From Gorsachius magnificus (lineage: Eukaryota > Chordata > Aves > Pelecaniformes > Ardeidae): a DNA stretch of 64,000 nt. Where the stretch lies: NCBI GenBank assembly GCA_034008185.1, contig CM067109.1, positions 55,166,301 through 55,230,300 of the forward strand. Direction: 5' to 3'. This document shows, one piece after another, positions 24,934 through 37,420 of this stretch (within the stretch, counting starts at the first letter, position 1; each line of letters opens with the position of its first letter). The notes below the pieces were generated by a model, which searched no databases, was not told the DNA's origin, and saw only the letters and a list, made by a program, of their open reading frames with translations. A program made the position numbers and the translations under genes.

Positions 24934-27900
24934 AGGCAGAATGTGTGAATTTCAAGGGGAGCTTACATAAGGGCTATAGGTGGGAGAGAGAGAGGAAAGA
25001 GACCTTGAAGATTACTACCTTCCATTCAGAAGACGTGGGCATGCTTCTCAGATGAATGAGGGTAACTTATGACTTGTCACGTTGTATTACTTCATGGATA
25101 TATTCTGTAAAACTACCAGACTTGCACCATGTGTTCCTTGACTGAGTGGCATTCAAACACAGAGCAGAAGAGGCCCCATGTATAGGTACCATGCTGCTGT
25201 GTGAAGAGTGGGGGTCTGAACCAACAATCAGTCAAGTGGTAGCCTGGGTATACATCTTGAAGATCTTCTGTCCCTAAGAACTTCAGTGAACTGAAGACAG
25301 ACATGCAACGTTCTTCCAGCATTCACTGTATGTTGGGCAAACGCTCCTTTATGAGCACTCTGTCAGCTGTGTCTCAGTGCTCATCTTTTCACACTGGAAG
25401 ATGAAGGATGACATGCAGAGCTTGCCAGAGTAAATTGGAAATTTGTCATTGACATCAAGAGATGCAGGATTACTGACATGAATGCCACGTGTTTATGGAG
25501 CTTGTGGCTGGTAAGGCTGGTAAGGACCAGCCACTTTTGTGGAAGGACTGTATTTTATCCAGAGACAATAAGAGATAGCTGCTAACAAGCCTTTCAGCCC
25601 CTTGGATTCCGGGGAAAAAAAGAGTACATAATTTTTCTCTGCAAATGAAGAACAGAAATAGCCTTTTGTCGTTAGCAGGCTGCAACTGAAAAACCAAAAT
25701 CCCATAGTTGCTCCTCTGTTAAATGGTTTTAGTGTTCCCATCAGGTTACATAATATTTCATGCACTGATACTTTTAATAGTTATCTCAGGTCAAAGAAGA
25801 AAGAATTGTTTGACTTTTAAAAAGCTCTGAAAAGGAAAATGTTCCAAATTGGAATATAAGTTAATTAGTCCAAGGTTGAAAGACTCAGTTTAAATAATGA
25901 ACTGCAAACCCTTAAGAAATCAGAGCCACATGCTTTTATTTGTTCTTTTGATCATCTTACTCCAAAACTGCCGATTTTCATCATTGGAAAAACATAATTT
26001 AATACTATAAATTCAAATCAGTCAATCCCAAAGTAACATTTTGGGCCAGAGCCTCAGTTTATGTTCATGAAGGTACACTGTTTATACCAGAAGAAACACT
26101 GCTCTTAGAAGAGAATTTTTCATTGCATGATTAGATAATATACATTGGCAATAGAAGTGTCGTTATCCAAAATGTAGACAAGATTTCTGTATTGAATTAC
26201 AATTTACTTATAACAAAGGACTTTCCCTAATTAGGTAGTATTTAAACAGATTTTTCATAAGGTTTTAGATATTTTGAGCCATAATTTAATGTTTTTAGTT
26301 ATATATGTTACTATACTCAAATTACTATATCTACTAATTCTATTGAAAATCAAGAGAATTCCTACCATTTCCTTATGGTAAAGGGTTAGTTTGATAATTA
26401 CCTGTCTGGAATAAGAGGCAAAAGGATGAGGTAACAACAGGGACAAGTCAGCAAATAAAGCGGAATATGCCTGAAAAGCATAAAAGGCTGAGGCAAGCAA
26501 ATACAAGGTGGCAATATGAAGTTAAAGAATACATAATGAAAAATATAATTCTTTGGTAAATGTGATTGATTATAAGTGTTAAACAAATGAATATCACCAA
26601 TGAATGCTGGTACTATTCACACAGCAAAATGCCTTCATACAGTTGATTCTCACAAGAGACTGCACTAAGCCTCCTATGTTCAGTGAACAAATCATTTCCT
26701 CAGAGTCCTCAAGGATATTCATTTCAGACTCTTAAGAAAGGTTGAACCATTTTTCTAATATAACAGAGACCATACAAACTTGTGTATCACTATTCATTTA
26801 CTAAAATTGTAAAAGTTTGAAGAGCTTCCTTAGGTGATAACTTAAAAAATAATAAAGCAGAGCAAAAAAGTGAAAGAAAGGGCCATAAAGAGAACTTTAC
26901 ATAGAGTTTATTGTATCTGTTGTAGTGATACTATTTCAGCAATCTCCCTCTCTAAATATGAAAGTAAAAAGAAATATAACAGAAAAAAGAAAGAAGAAAT
27001 TGAAGATAATTGACAGATACGGTGATGATGTTATATAATGAATTCACCTTTGACCTTTGAACATTGTTATCCTGATTCTTGAAAATCACCTGAAATATCT
27101 CCCAAAATAATGATTAAATTTTGTGTATCAAATTCCAGCCTCAGTAGGTGGTCAAGGTTTTATACACCTGAAAACAGTATTTAATGACGAAGAGTTGAGC
27201 AGTCTCAAGTGCAAGGTGAGCAAGTTTTGCTCCACTAGTTACATTAAAAGTTCCCTTTAATTTTTTTTGTGCAAGACTGGGTGCTGTCAAAACCTCACTG
27301 AATTACTGACAATAAATAATATTCATTATAAGTATAGGCTTTTTTTTTTTTTGAAAGCACCTCACTTTAAACCATGCTCTCGAATTGTTTGCAAAACTCA
27401 TGACCTTGAACAACTTTAAATGAACAGTTCCATAATTCTCAAACATTCACATGTCTCTGTTTCTAATGGAAAATTGTTTGTGGGGTTTTATTCCCCAGTT
27501 CAAATCAAACCTAAAAAGAAAATTGGGCTTTGTAATTTTGGTATGCTGATGATGTGCAGTGAATTGTGTTCATAAAAATTTTCAGAGGCTTCAAGTGTAC
27601 TAGCCTTCTCTACACTTCTGCATTAATCATTATCCGAGTCATTCATCCTTTGAGCTGTGCATACAGATGTGCATGCTATATGATCTCTGCTATCTCAATT
27701 ACAGCAAGATTTCGTAGTTAGCTATACTATATCATCAAAACCTAATTTGTGTTTCAGAAAAGTGAGGGGTAATTCCATTAGTGTACTTACTCATACCTCT
27801 TCAGAGCTAGGAAAATTGTATGGTATTTGTGACTAAGCATGCCTTACGGCTTTAAAACGCAAATCCATATTTTAGTTATGACTTCAACCTTGACCTCAGA

Positions 27901-29806
27901 GTTAAACCCAGTGTTTTATCCATTTGCTCTCTGAAGCCTGAAACAGGATGCACATGTGAAATAGGTATTTAGAAGTAGCTTTGTCTGATTTGCATACTGC
28001 CGTATTTGTAATTATTTTTGTTTGACATGGTACAACTGCAACTAGCATAAAATCAAAGGCAGTAAACCAGTAAATTGTTTTGCTGCTTGCCTGTTAGCAG
28101 CATGCTAAGAATGCTAGAGTACATCACTAGAAAAACTAACAAGAACCTTATACTCCAAGTCTGAAAAAAAATTTATTTCCCCCCTTTCCTTATTTTTTTC
28201 TTTTTTACTGTAGACACTCTTTCATGCCTTCCTTTTCCTTCTTTGAAATTAGTTCATCCCATTTAATATACTTTGGAAATGGTTTGCCAGCTTGTCAAAA
28301 GATTTGTAAGGCATGGATAAAAAGTCAGGCTTGTTGACTTCTGCAGCAGTTAACAGAATCACAGCCTATTTCTTGGCCTATTTTCTCAGTCCAGCCATCA
28401 GTGCAATTATCCACATTAGAAACATTTTCTCATATAGAGAAGAGGGCCAAAAGTCCAAGAATGTAAGTTCACTCCAGGAAATACAACTGTATGGTTTTAA
28501 TGCTTCTTCATCAGCAACTCCCAAGACTATCAGAAAAAATTAGTTTCTGTCAGGACCTTGAAATACTTACATAGCTTTGTAGTCCTGGAGAAACTCTCAG
28601 AAGGGAGCATTTTGGTGTTTAGTACCATACTTTTTAAGTTTTAAGCTCCTTGTCCAAAACTAATCCAAAAACTGAAAGATCCTTCTTCCAACATGCGTAG
28701 ATAGGCTTTTGTGCAGAAGGATGTTAACATTCAGGGGATTTTAGTTAATATACTTTTTAATTTTAATATATACTTCCCCAGTGAGATAATGTTCCCACTG
28801 TTAGCATTGTAACACTGTCTTAGCTCCACTGCACACTAAAACAGTCTTTATTATGCTGGGTAAGCAGGCCAATCTCCTTTTAGATTAGATTTTTAGATTT
28901 ACATTTTTTTTCCCTTTTTCTTCAGCTGTGGTAGATCAGCTAGGGGAAAGTTTTAGAGGCCAGAAAGCAAACAAGATTCTTCATTGTTCCTAATAATGGA
29001 GTGCAACAAACAAGTCTGTTGCTAAAGTTTTAAATGAAGATTGTGCTTAAATCAGACTGAAGATGTTTAAGAATATAGCAACTGATATAACTGCTGTCAG
29101 GCTCCTTAGGTAAGTTTCTTCTTAAGCAGGGTAATACTTTTCAAACAGTAGTAATTATTTTCATTAAAAAGTAAGGCAGAGTTACTGAGGAGAGTACAGC
29201 TAACTGCTAAAGCCCTCAGTCTTTTAATATTAAGCCCCCTATTCTCAGTGAAGATGAAAGGTATCATTAAAATTGAGGGCAAACTAAGTTGTAGTCAAGA
29301 TTAGCACAGTTCTTAAATTACTAGAGTTGACACATCTATCCAAACCCAGTAATTTAAGTACATAATGTAATATGTACTTAATGACAGGTTTAATCAGAAA
29401 TTTAAAAATCTCCTGTTTTCCCAGTTCAAGATGCTGATTTATAATGAATAAAAGAAAAGACTGGCCATAACTGGAATGTGACCAACATAACTCTGGTATT
29501 CCCTCTTGCTATCTTACTAAAGAAAGCACTCTTTGAAGAGACAGGTAAACAGATTGTGTTTTCAACTACATTGGGAGATGAAATTATTATACATTTTCAC
29601 TAGCATTACTGGCATTTTGTATTCATCATCTCTTCCTTGGATCAGCTTGAGCACGTTGCATTTAAAATGCAAACTTAGGTGCATATCAACATTCCACAGT
29701 TCCTGGTGAAATAGCAACTATTTAAGTTAAGGTTGATTTTGACATAGTTCCTGTCTTCATCTCATTTTCAGTGTCCAGTAGTATAAGTAAGTGTTATCCC
29801 AAACCT
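24934..29806. other. unique non-coding stretch
   Basis: About 4.9 kb of AT-rich sequence. A T-run lies near 27,340-27,352. No gene, RNA or transposon was recognised. The short frames at 25,113-25,765 and 26,255-26,586 on the minus strand and 28,313-28,543 on the plus strand carry no domain. Confidence 0.45.
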
Positions 29807-29858
29807 ATTATTATTATTATTATTATCATCATCATCATCATCATCATCTTCTTCTTCT
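29807..29858. repeat. compound trinucleotide repeat TTA-TCA-TTC
   Basis: Three abutting trinucleotide runs: TTA (about 29,807-29,826), TCA (about 29,827-29,847), then TTC (about 29,848-29,858). Neighbouring units differ by one or two bases, as expected when point changes spread by slippage. Confidence 0.95.
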
Positions 29859-30128
29859 ATTGCTAGTAGTGCCATTGGAAACAGCTAAACGTATGGGATT
29901 TTATTGGATTTACTGTGTAAGGAAAGGAGACTATAATTTAGAAAAGATCAGTTAACTTTCTTGCATTGAATCTTACTTAATGTTTAATGCCATTCCACCA
30001 ATTAGCAGGTTCTGCCATCAGATCAATTGTGCTTTGTGATCAATAGTATTGAAATTTGCCAGAGAGTCTAACAGCACCAGCTTGGGCAATTGACCTTTGT
30101 ATACAGCTTTCAGGAAACCAAAGAATCT

Positions 30129-30352
30129 TAGAATTATAGAATAACTCAGGTTGGAAAGAACCATAAGAATCATTGAGTCCAACTCCATGCCTCTCACAGG
30201 ACTACTTAAAACTAAACCATATGATTCAGAGTGATGTCCAGATGCTCCTTGAACTCTGACAGGCTTGGTGCCATGACCACTTCCCTGGGGAGTGTGTTCC
30301 AGTGACCAGCCACCCTCTCAGTGAAGAACCTTTTCCCAGTGTCCAATCTGAA
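30129..30352 (-). mobile_element. CR1 LINE 3' fragment, older subfamily
   Basis: Begins with an eroded tail ('gaattatagaat'), then 'ggttggaaagaaccataag' and the block that reads 'gggagtgtgttccagtgac' and 'tgaagaaccttttcccagtg'. The 3' end differs from subfamilies A and B, and no frame is open, so this is an older branch. About 224 bp remain. Confidence 0.85.
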
Positions 30353-31931
30353 CTACCAAATCATCTACCTTTGTAATCTCTTTTATTTCTATGCCAAATC
30401 TGTGTCTGAAGCTGGGCTGGTAGGAACTTTTGTTGTGAAGCAGATGGTGTGGTAGTTGAAGGGCTGGAGAGCACTGTAAGGACTGCTTCTCAGGTAAACC
30501 TGTCCATTGAGTCAGTCTGCAGTGACGCAGGATCTCTGCAACGAAATAGTTGATGATTTCTTCCAAATGTCCAATAGTATTCACTCTTTATAGCTATACT
30601 TCTTTGTCAAAAGCTGTTTTGTTACCTGTAGTGACAACTACAGATCTACCCTTGTCTCTTCTTCACTGTGTTAAGTTATGAGAAAAGATCTATTTTCCGT
30701 GACTCTTTGAGAAAAGTTTATTTATTTACCCAGCTGTAACCACCTATGCTACCAGTTTACTATCTCTTTATGAGACATCAAAGTTGTAGAATCTACATTT
30801 TAGTAAACAAGTAATTGGTCGGGAAAAGATAAGGAACTGACTCTAAACATAATCTGACCCTTCTCTGGAAATATTCAGAAAATCTTTTGAGTACAGACCT
30901 ATCAGGTCCTTTTTCTTCCTTTTCTTTCTCTATGTTTTCTATAGTTCACAATTCATTTCTTAAATATCACTTCCTTCATATTATTCACCTTGTTTGGAGC
31001 AAGTTGGAATCATGTGGGGCTCCCCTTTCCCTCAAAGCTTTAAGGTGTCTCCTATAGTAAAGAACCTTATGTCTACCTATTTTGGGTTAGAACTGCGATA
31101 CTGATGCAACTTTTCTCCTCTCCCCAATTTTATCTGCTTATGATTAATGGAGCTTCTCTAAGACTTTTGCACCACCACCAGAGGGCATCAGAGAAAGAAA
31201 CAGTCTTAATAAGTGTAGTTCTCACATTCTTCTGCAAAATATTTCTGTCTAATAAAACAATATAATTTCCCTGAGGTTTACAGGTGATTTAATGTTTCTT
31301 TCTTGTTTGCTACATATTTTTCTCTGCCGACCATGTTCACTGACCTCTGATGTACTTGGCAGCTGTTATTCTGTGTAGCTCTTCCAGCTGTTCTGCCTGG
31401 TACTAGGCTACCATATTGTCATGCCATTTGGAATTGTATTTCTTTGCTGTATTGCTAGAGTGCATTCAGTCTTTTTTTCATGACTCTCATCTGAAAGAAT
31501 TAATTGAGATCATCTAAAAGAAAGAAAACCGCCCTAAATATTCTTCACAAGTTGGAACAGGCCCACACACTAATGAAGACCAAAGAGGTCAGATAGATAT
31601 GTTTTAAAAATAACAAGTTGGTCCATTTTATTTTATAAATTTCTGCTATATTGAGAAATTCAGGAATATGATCTTGCCTTCTTGGCTTGGCAGAAGACTT
31701 GCATGTTTCAAAGGCAGTGAAAGGTGTGCCAGGAAGATTTCATGAAAACAAATTACATCAGACAGGCCAAAATACAGACCTAAAAACACTGGCCACTTAT
31801 CTTGCTGCTTCAGATTTGAGCAATAATCCATCTGCTTCCCTATAAAAACATTAATTTGTATGTATGGCTATACATGCATACAAAACAGGCCATCATACAG
31901 GGTGATAGACTGCAGTATGGTTCAGGGTAGC
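30353..31931. other. unique non-coding stretch
   Basis: AT-rich with no recognisable gene or element. The minus-strand frame 30,318-30,584 overlaps the neighbouring CR1 end and is not a gene. Confidence 0.45.
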
Positions 31932-31932
31932 A

Positions 31933-32010
31933 GGGAAGGGAAAGGAAGGGAAGGGAAGGGAAGGGAAGGGAAGGGAAGGGAAGGGAAGGGAAGGGAAGGG
32001 AAGGGAAGGG
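31933..32010. repeat. (GGGAA)n pentanucleotide array, G-quadruplex prone
   Basis: About fifteen GGGAA units with one early irregularity (GGGAAAGGAA). Consecutive GGG runs separated by AA meet the usual four-run, short-loop pattern for intramolecular G-quadruplexes on the plus strand. It ends about 40 bp upstream of the CR1 insertion at 32,049. Confidence 0.95.
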
Positions 32011-32048
32011 AATTCTTTCTCTTATAGGTGAACAAGTCATCATAGTGA

Positions 32049-33102
32049 GGTGGATTGAGAACTGGCTGAACGACAGGGCTCAGAGGGTTCTGATCGGCGG
32101 GGAAGAGTCCAGTTGGAGGCCGGTAGTTAATGGAGTTCCCCAGGGCTTAGTACTCAGACCAGTCTTGTTCAACTTGTTCATCAATGACTTGGACGAGGGG
32201 ACAGAGTGTACCCTCAGCAAGTTCGCTGATGACACAAAACTGGGAGGAGTGGCTGATAACGCTGGAAGGCTGTGCTGCCATTCAGCAGAACCTGGACAGT
32301 CTGGAGACTCGGGCAGAGAGGAACCTGATGAAGTTCAACAAGGGCAAGTGCCAAGTGCTGCACCTGGGGAGGTTGAACCCCATGCACCAGTACAGGCTGG
32401 GGGCTGACCTGCTGGGAAGCAGCTCTGCTGAAAGGGACCTGGGAGTCCTGGTGGACGACAAGCTCACCATGAGCCAGCTATGTGCCCTTGTTGCCAAGAA
32501 GGCCAATGGCATCCTGGGGTGCATTAAGAGGAGCACGGCCAGCAGGTCGAGGGAGGTTATCCTCCTCCTCTACTCTGCCCTGGTGAGACCCCACCTGGAG
32601 TACTGTGTCCAGTTCTGGGCTCCCCAGTTCAAGAAAGATGAGGAACTCCTAGAAAGAGTCCAGAGGAGAGCAACAAGGATGATTAAGGGACTGAAGCATC
32701 TCCCCTATGAGGAAAGGCTGAGGGATTTGGGCTTGTTCAGCCTGAAGAAGAGAAGACTGAGACAGGACCTCATTAACACATACAAATATCTTAAGGGCAG
32801 AAATCACGAGGACGGAACCAGTCTCTTTGCAGTGGTGTCCAGCGACAGGACAAGGGGCAATGGATACAAACTGAAACGTAAGAGGTTTCAGTTGAACATG
32901 AGGAGGAACTTCTTTACTCTGAGGGTGACGGAGCACTGGAACAGGCTGCCCAGGGGGGTTGTGGAGTCTCCTTCTCTGGAGATATTCAAAGCCCGCCTGG
33001 ATGAAGTCCTGTGTAACATGCTCTAGGAGGACCTGCTTTAGCAGGAGGGTTGGACTAGATGATCTCACGAGGTCCCTTCCAACCCTCACAATTCTGTGAT
33101 TC
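32049..33102 (+). mobile_element. young CR1 LINE with partial reverse transcriptase (subfamily B)
   Basis: The longest CR1 in the window (about 1,054 bp). The first frame (from about 32,045) covers the end of the reverse transcriptase palm, with [15 protein letters not shown] and the catalytic FADD box at 32,222-32,233. A frameshift near 32,260 then moves the protein into the frame that runs to 33,026, covering the [20 protein letters not shown] and [15 protein letters not shown] blocks and ending at DEVLCNML. The 3' end has the subfamily B hallmark 'ctttagcaggagggttgg' and a single ATTCTGTGATTC tail unit. It is 5'-truncated and shifted, so not autonomous. Confidence 0.97.
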
Positions 33103-33342
33103 AAAGGAAGATTCATGTTTAAGAATATCCAAGACTTGACCACCTTCTGAAGAAATAAAGAAGTTATCAGCTGTTAGTTATGTCTCTGTTGCTATAGCTT
33201 AGGAGGTAAGAAGTTGTGGTAAGCTACCACCATTTCATTTTTGATTGCAGTTCCAAGAGAATTCACAAGATGGCAAAGACTGAAGAATTCTTTAACCTTC
33301 AGATATCTCTTGGTTTCCTTCATTCAACATACTTCAGGATAA
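33103..33342. other. short unique spacer
   Basis: Unique sequence between two CR1 elements; nothing recognised. Confidence 0.4.
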
Positions 33343-33937
33343 TTTAGGCTGGATGGGACAGGAGGAAGATCTCATGATCAGACCAAATCACTCAGAGCTT
33401 TATCCAAATGAGATGTGAAGACCTTGCAAGTAGATATGGCATGACCTCTGAGACCTCTGCTCCACTGCTGCACTGTCCTTCTTGGGAAAAATTTTCTCCT
33501 GATACCCAATCTAAATGTCTCTTGTTTCAGTTTACGCGTGTTGTCTCTTGTCGTCCTGCTATAAACAACTGTGAAGAACCTAGCTGTGCCTCCTTGATCT
33601 CCTTCCCAGAGGTGCTGATGGTAAGTGTTTCTGAAGCCATCCTTTCTCCAGGCTGAAAAAGTCCTGGTCCCACAGCATTGCCCCGGAGGGCCTGTTCTCC
33701 AGGCCTTGTCCATCTTCTTTGCTTTCCACAGAACTATGTCCAATTCATCAATGACTTTCCTGTATGGGGGGCCGAAACTGGACACAGTATCCAGATGTGG
33801 TCTAGTAGGCACTAAGTAGAGGGAAATAGCCACCCCCCTCAACCTATTGGCCTTGTTCCTGTTCATACACCCCAAGATGCTGTTGGCCTTCTCTTTTGCC
33901 AGAGCACACTGCTAGTTCATGTTCAGCTCACTGTCTG
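33343..33937 (-). mobile_element. older CR1 LINE, 3' half of ORF2
   Basis: The minus-strand frame 33,378-33,875 (165 codons) keeps a degraded ORF2 C-terminus, with MGCMNRNKANRLRGVAISL, RPHLDTVSSFGPPYRKV and a final HLDKALSDLV. It is far more diverged than the neighbour at 32,049, and the tail is lost ('gctggatgggacaggagg'). The two CR1s are in opposite orientation and only 240 bp apart. Confidence 0.88.
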
Positions 33938-36769
33938 TATTTCAATATTGAGAGAAAATAATCAAATTATTATATGTGTGGTGAATAATGTAAATCAGTG
34001 TATTGTTGAACTTCAGTAATAAAGAGGAAGATCAAGTTTGTCTGTGTACTTTTGACTGTATGTGTACCTTATCAAGTTGCCCTGTTTAGAAATGACAAAT
34101 GGATACAATATTATTATGAAATGGTCTATCTGCCTGAAGGACAATAACTTCTGGCCTTATATTCTGGAAATTTGGAAGTGATTTTGTCCCAAGATTGCTC
34201 TTCAAATAGGAAGGCTTTTGAATGTTACATGAATTGCAACCATTAAATATCATCTCAGTCTGGAAGATTTTAAATGCAATATATCAAAGGAAATATACCC
34301 TAAAACCACACTTTGAAAGGTACACCTTAATCTCCTTCAAGTTACCCAGAATATGGAATAATTTGTTACTTGCGTAGAAAACAATTTGACTATTCTTGTC
34401 TCAACCAAAAATAATATGAAAAAAATAAGTAGGTAAAGCCATGAATTAAACACTGTTTTAATGATCTTGGTTCTGTCAGAACTCAATTTACTTTCCAGCT
34501 CTTAACACCACATGGAAACTGGGAGTATTCTTTAACTCCAGGAACAACAGTAAATGCTACCATAAAGTGCTCCAATGTGAGTGACAATAAAGTCAAAGCC
34601 CATTTGAAAACAATTCTCATTTTAGATCCCTTTCCAATGAGTGAGGACTGAGAGCATTCTCATTTTATATTTTTTTGTGTGTATGTTTGTGTGTACATGT
34701 AACTATTGTATATATTTGTAGGATACGTATGTAATTCACTGTGTGGTAGCTGTTCATTTTTTTCATAATCTTAAACAAAAGGTACAGTGGAAAGGATTAG
34801 TGTAAATAAAAATGTACAGAAGATTCCTGAAATAAGTGGAAAAAAATTAAAATTCTCATTTTTGTAGAGAAACCTCTTTCCCTCTGTGTGCTTATGGGTT
34901 AATGCAGAGGGTTATTGCCTAACAACGACACAGCAGTCAAATCTCATCACCTTCAGCAGGAATAATTTATGGTTTAATCTTACATGCAGGCATATTAAAT
35001 TAGTATTACTCATCAGAACTCACTTATTAATAAAACAAGCTGAATTAGCCACCAGAGAATCATATTTGGAAATTCAATGACAATTTTACATTTTTAATAA
35101 AGGCTAAGAAATATTATTGCAGAGCAGGTGGTATGAAGAAATGTGGTCAAATTTGACATTCATTAATAATTGAAGTGTGGAACGTGACAGAGGTGAAAAT
35201 TGATATTGATTTTTTCCCCTCTAATATTTGGATGAGTTCTGAAAAGTAAATAAAATGAGATAACAAGACATATCAAGTCACCCTGATTTCTTTGATCACC
35301 CCTCCCTGTATGCACACATATATATCACTATATTCCCTATCATGTTTTTGAATAATTCAACACCCATTGTCTTTCCAGTTCAATGCATTATAAAACACAC
35401 TCAAGCTGAGTTTCAGTCATATTAGACTGAAAGCTGAATTTTTTATGAAGGATTATTTAAAACAAAATGTGTCTTGGGCCCTACAGTTTCAGAAACCAAA
35501 CAATCCTGAGAGTTCAGTGAAGAAATGTCAACACTGTGGAGAATTTTTCAATTCAAAAAATTAAAGGAATCCTGTTTGATGTATATTAACCATATCAATA
35601 TTAACAACCTTCTGCTGGATTTCAGAAGTGATATGAGAGTGGCAGTATTATCAGGCTTGTATTTTAACTAGTTGTGAAAGCTCTGAAATACTTGTACTCA
35701 CACTGAACTTGACCTGCCTTTGGGATAGCTCCAGCAGCACTCCTACTGATTTCAGTAATGCCAGTCTGCAGGCTTAGTTGAGGTTAGCCTCTTTAGCCTC
35801 ACTGAATTCCAAGCATGCAGGGAGGGCCACCAGCCTCTGCTGACCAAACTCCAGCACACTATAGGCATCTCCATGGTGTATTTTCTGCAGGATTTACATG
35901 GCTATTAGAGGTCTGTAGTACACTCAATCAAGCACACAAGTTTGTTTCAGCATTTCCCACCTCTTTCTGTCCTCACATTGAATAGGTTTGTGGTCAGGAT
36001 CTTCTTTACAAGACATCTCTTGGTTTACATTCTTCATCAACTTGAATGACTTGGTTCCCCTTTCCTGGCCCAGTAGTGGTGGTAACAATAGGGGAAACAC
36101 CAAAAATGAGCTGGAGCCTTCCATTCCTATGTGCTTACAAAAGTAAATTCCTTGCTTCTGGAAAAAATAATCTGCTTAACTGTTCTGGCTGTAGGTGCAA
36201 GCGTTATGGGGAAAATAAAGGAAAAAAATTACTGTCTGTAATGTTCACTGTAGAGGATTTCAATCTCAGCCTATCAGCCTTCCATTTGAAACTTTAACAT
36301 AGCCATACACATATCCACACTCCAGGTTCTTTGCAATATCACCCTCCTTCCTTCTCTACAGTCTCATATAAGCTTGCCTAGAATTGCAATAAAATCCTGT
36401 TCTCATGGACTTTATTACAGACACTTTCTGGATTTTGTGCTATACAACTTGTCTAGATAATCAGCCCACAGAGTATCGTTCAATAGATTTAACAAACTTC
36501 TCAGCCGAATTAGCTCTCTAGAGTTAATCTATGGGATAGGAGGAGACCAAGGAGTCTTCTCTTATATTGTCTATAAAAAAAAAGAAGGCAGCTATAAAAA
36601 TGCCAAAGCAGCAGAACATACAGGAAAAAAAAAAAAAAAACAAACCAAAAAACCAATTGGGAGTTAAGAAGAAAGGAGGAAGTAGAAAAGTTCAAAAGCA
36701 GGAGAGAGAAAGTGTGTCAACTCATTAGATTTCCTTCAATTTTTTTTTTAAGGATGCTTTTATGTGTTG
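33938..36769. other. unique non-coding stretch
   Basis: AT-rich with long A or T runs (for example 36,626-36,641). No gene recognised. Bases 34,860-35,110 are dense in TAAT/ATTA cores and could be a conserved block, but that is only a composition impression. Confidence 0.4.
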
Positions 36770-37420
36770 AGATGAGCATCTCTGCTCCAAGATATTCGAG
36801 CACAAATAATATTGATTGACTGCAGTTATTTTATGCTCTCTTGCCTTCTGTCTATTGCAGACGGTTTGCGGGTCCCATTGACTGTGTTAGCAGAGCAAAT
36901 GGATGATGCTCTAGGTCTCATTTTGTAAGAATGAATTTATATTGACTTCAATAGCTAGAATTAATGAAATCTAGTCAAATAACTGACAAGGTATTCCACA
37001 AGGTATTTTGCTTTAATTAGTGAGAAGTATTGCAGAAAATATGAGTCAGCTGAGATTTTTAAACATAACAATAAATTATTCTCCATTCATATCTGTCATA
37101 TATTAATGTTGGAAACATAACTCCAAATTGTGAGTTGTGAGCTATTTGGAATTTGAGTGCCATTTCTTGGGTTTTTTTATTATTATGCGTAGGTTTTAAT
37201 CAGACAGGAAATATAATAATTAAAAAAATGTTATTATTTTAATTAAAATGAGACAATAGTAATCAGCAACAATTAGCAGACACTACTGGGCAAGTTAAAT
37301 TGTTCTTACGTGACATGGTACAAACAAATATTTTCTCTTATGCAAAATTGTAGTTATTTGTTCAACAAAAAGATCATGCAAATGTCTGTGACAGTTACCA
37401 ACTTTTGATGTACTCTTCTA
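36770..37420. other. candidate conserved non-coding block
   Basis: Repeat-free and very AT-rich, with many TAATTA/AATTAA cores (notably about 37,190-37,280), ATGCAAA-type octamer-like sites near 37,341 and 37,378, and no open frame. Such sequence is common in developmental enhancers. Unsupported by alignment. Confidence 0.2.

Noticed and set aside
7567..32010. CRISPR-like arrays among the regular repeats
   Set aside because: The repeats are simple tandem arrays without unique spacers, and the sequence is vertebrate.
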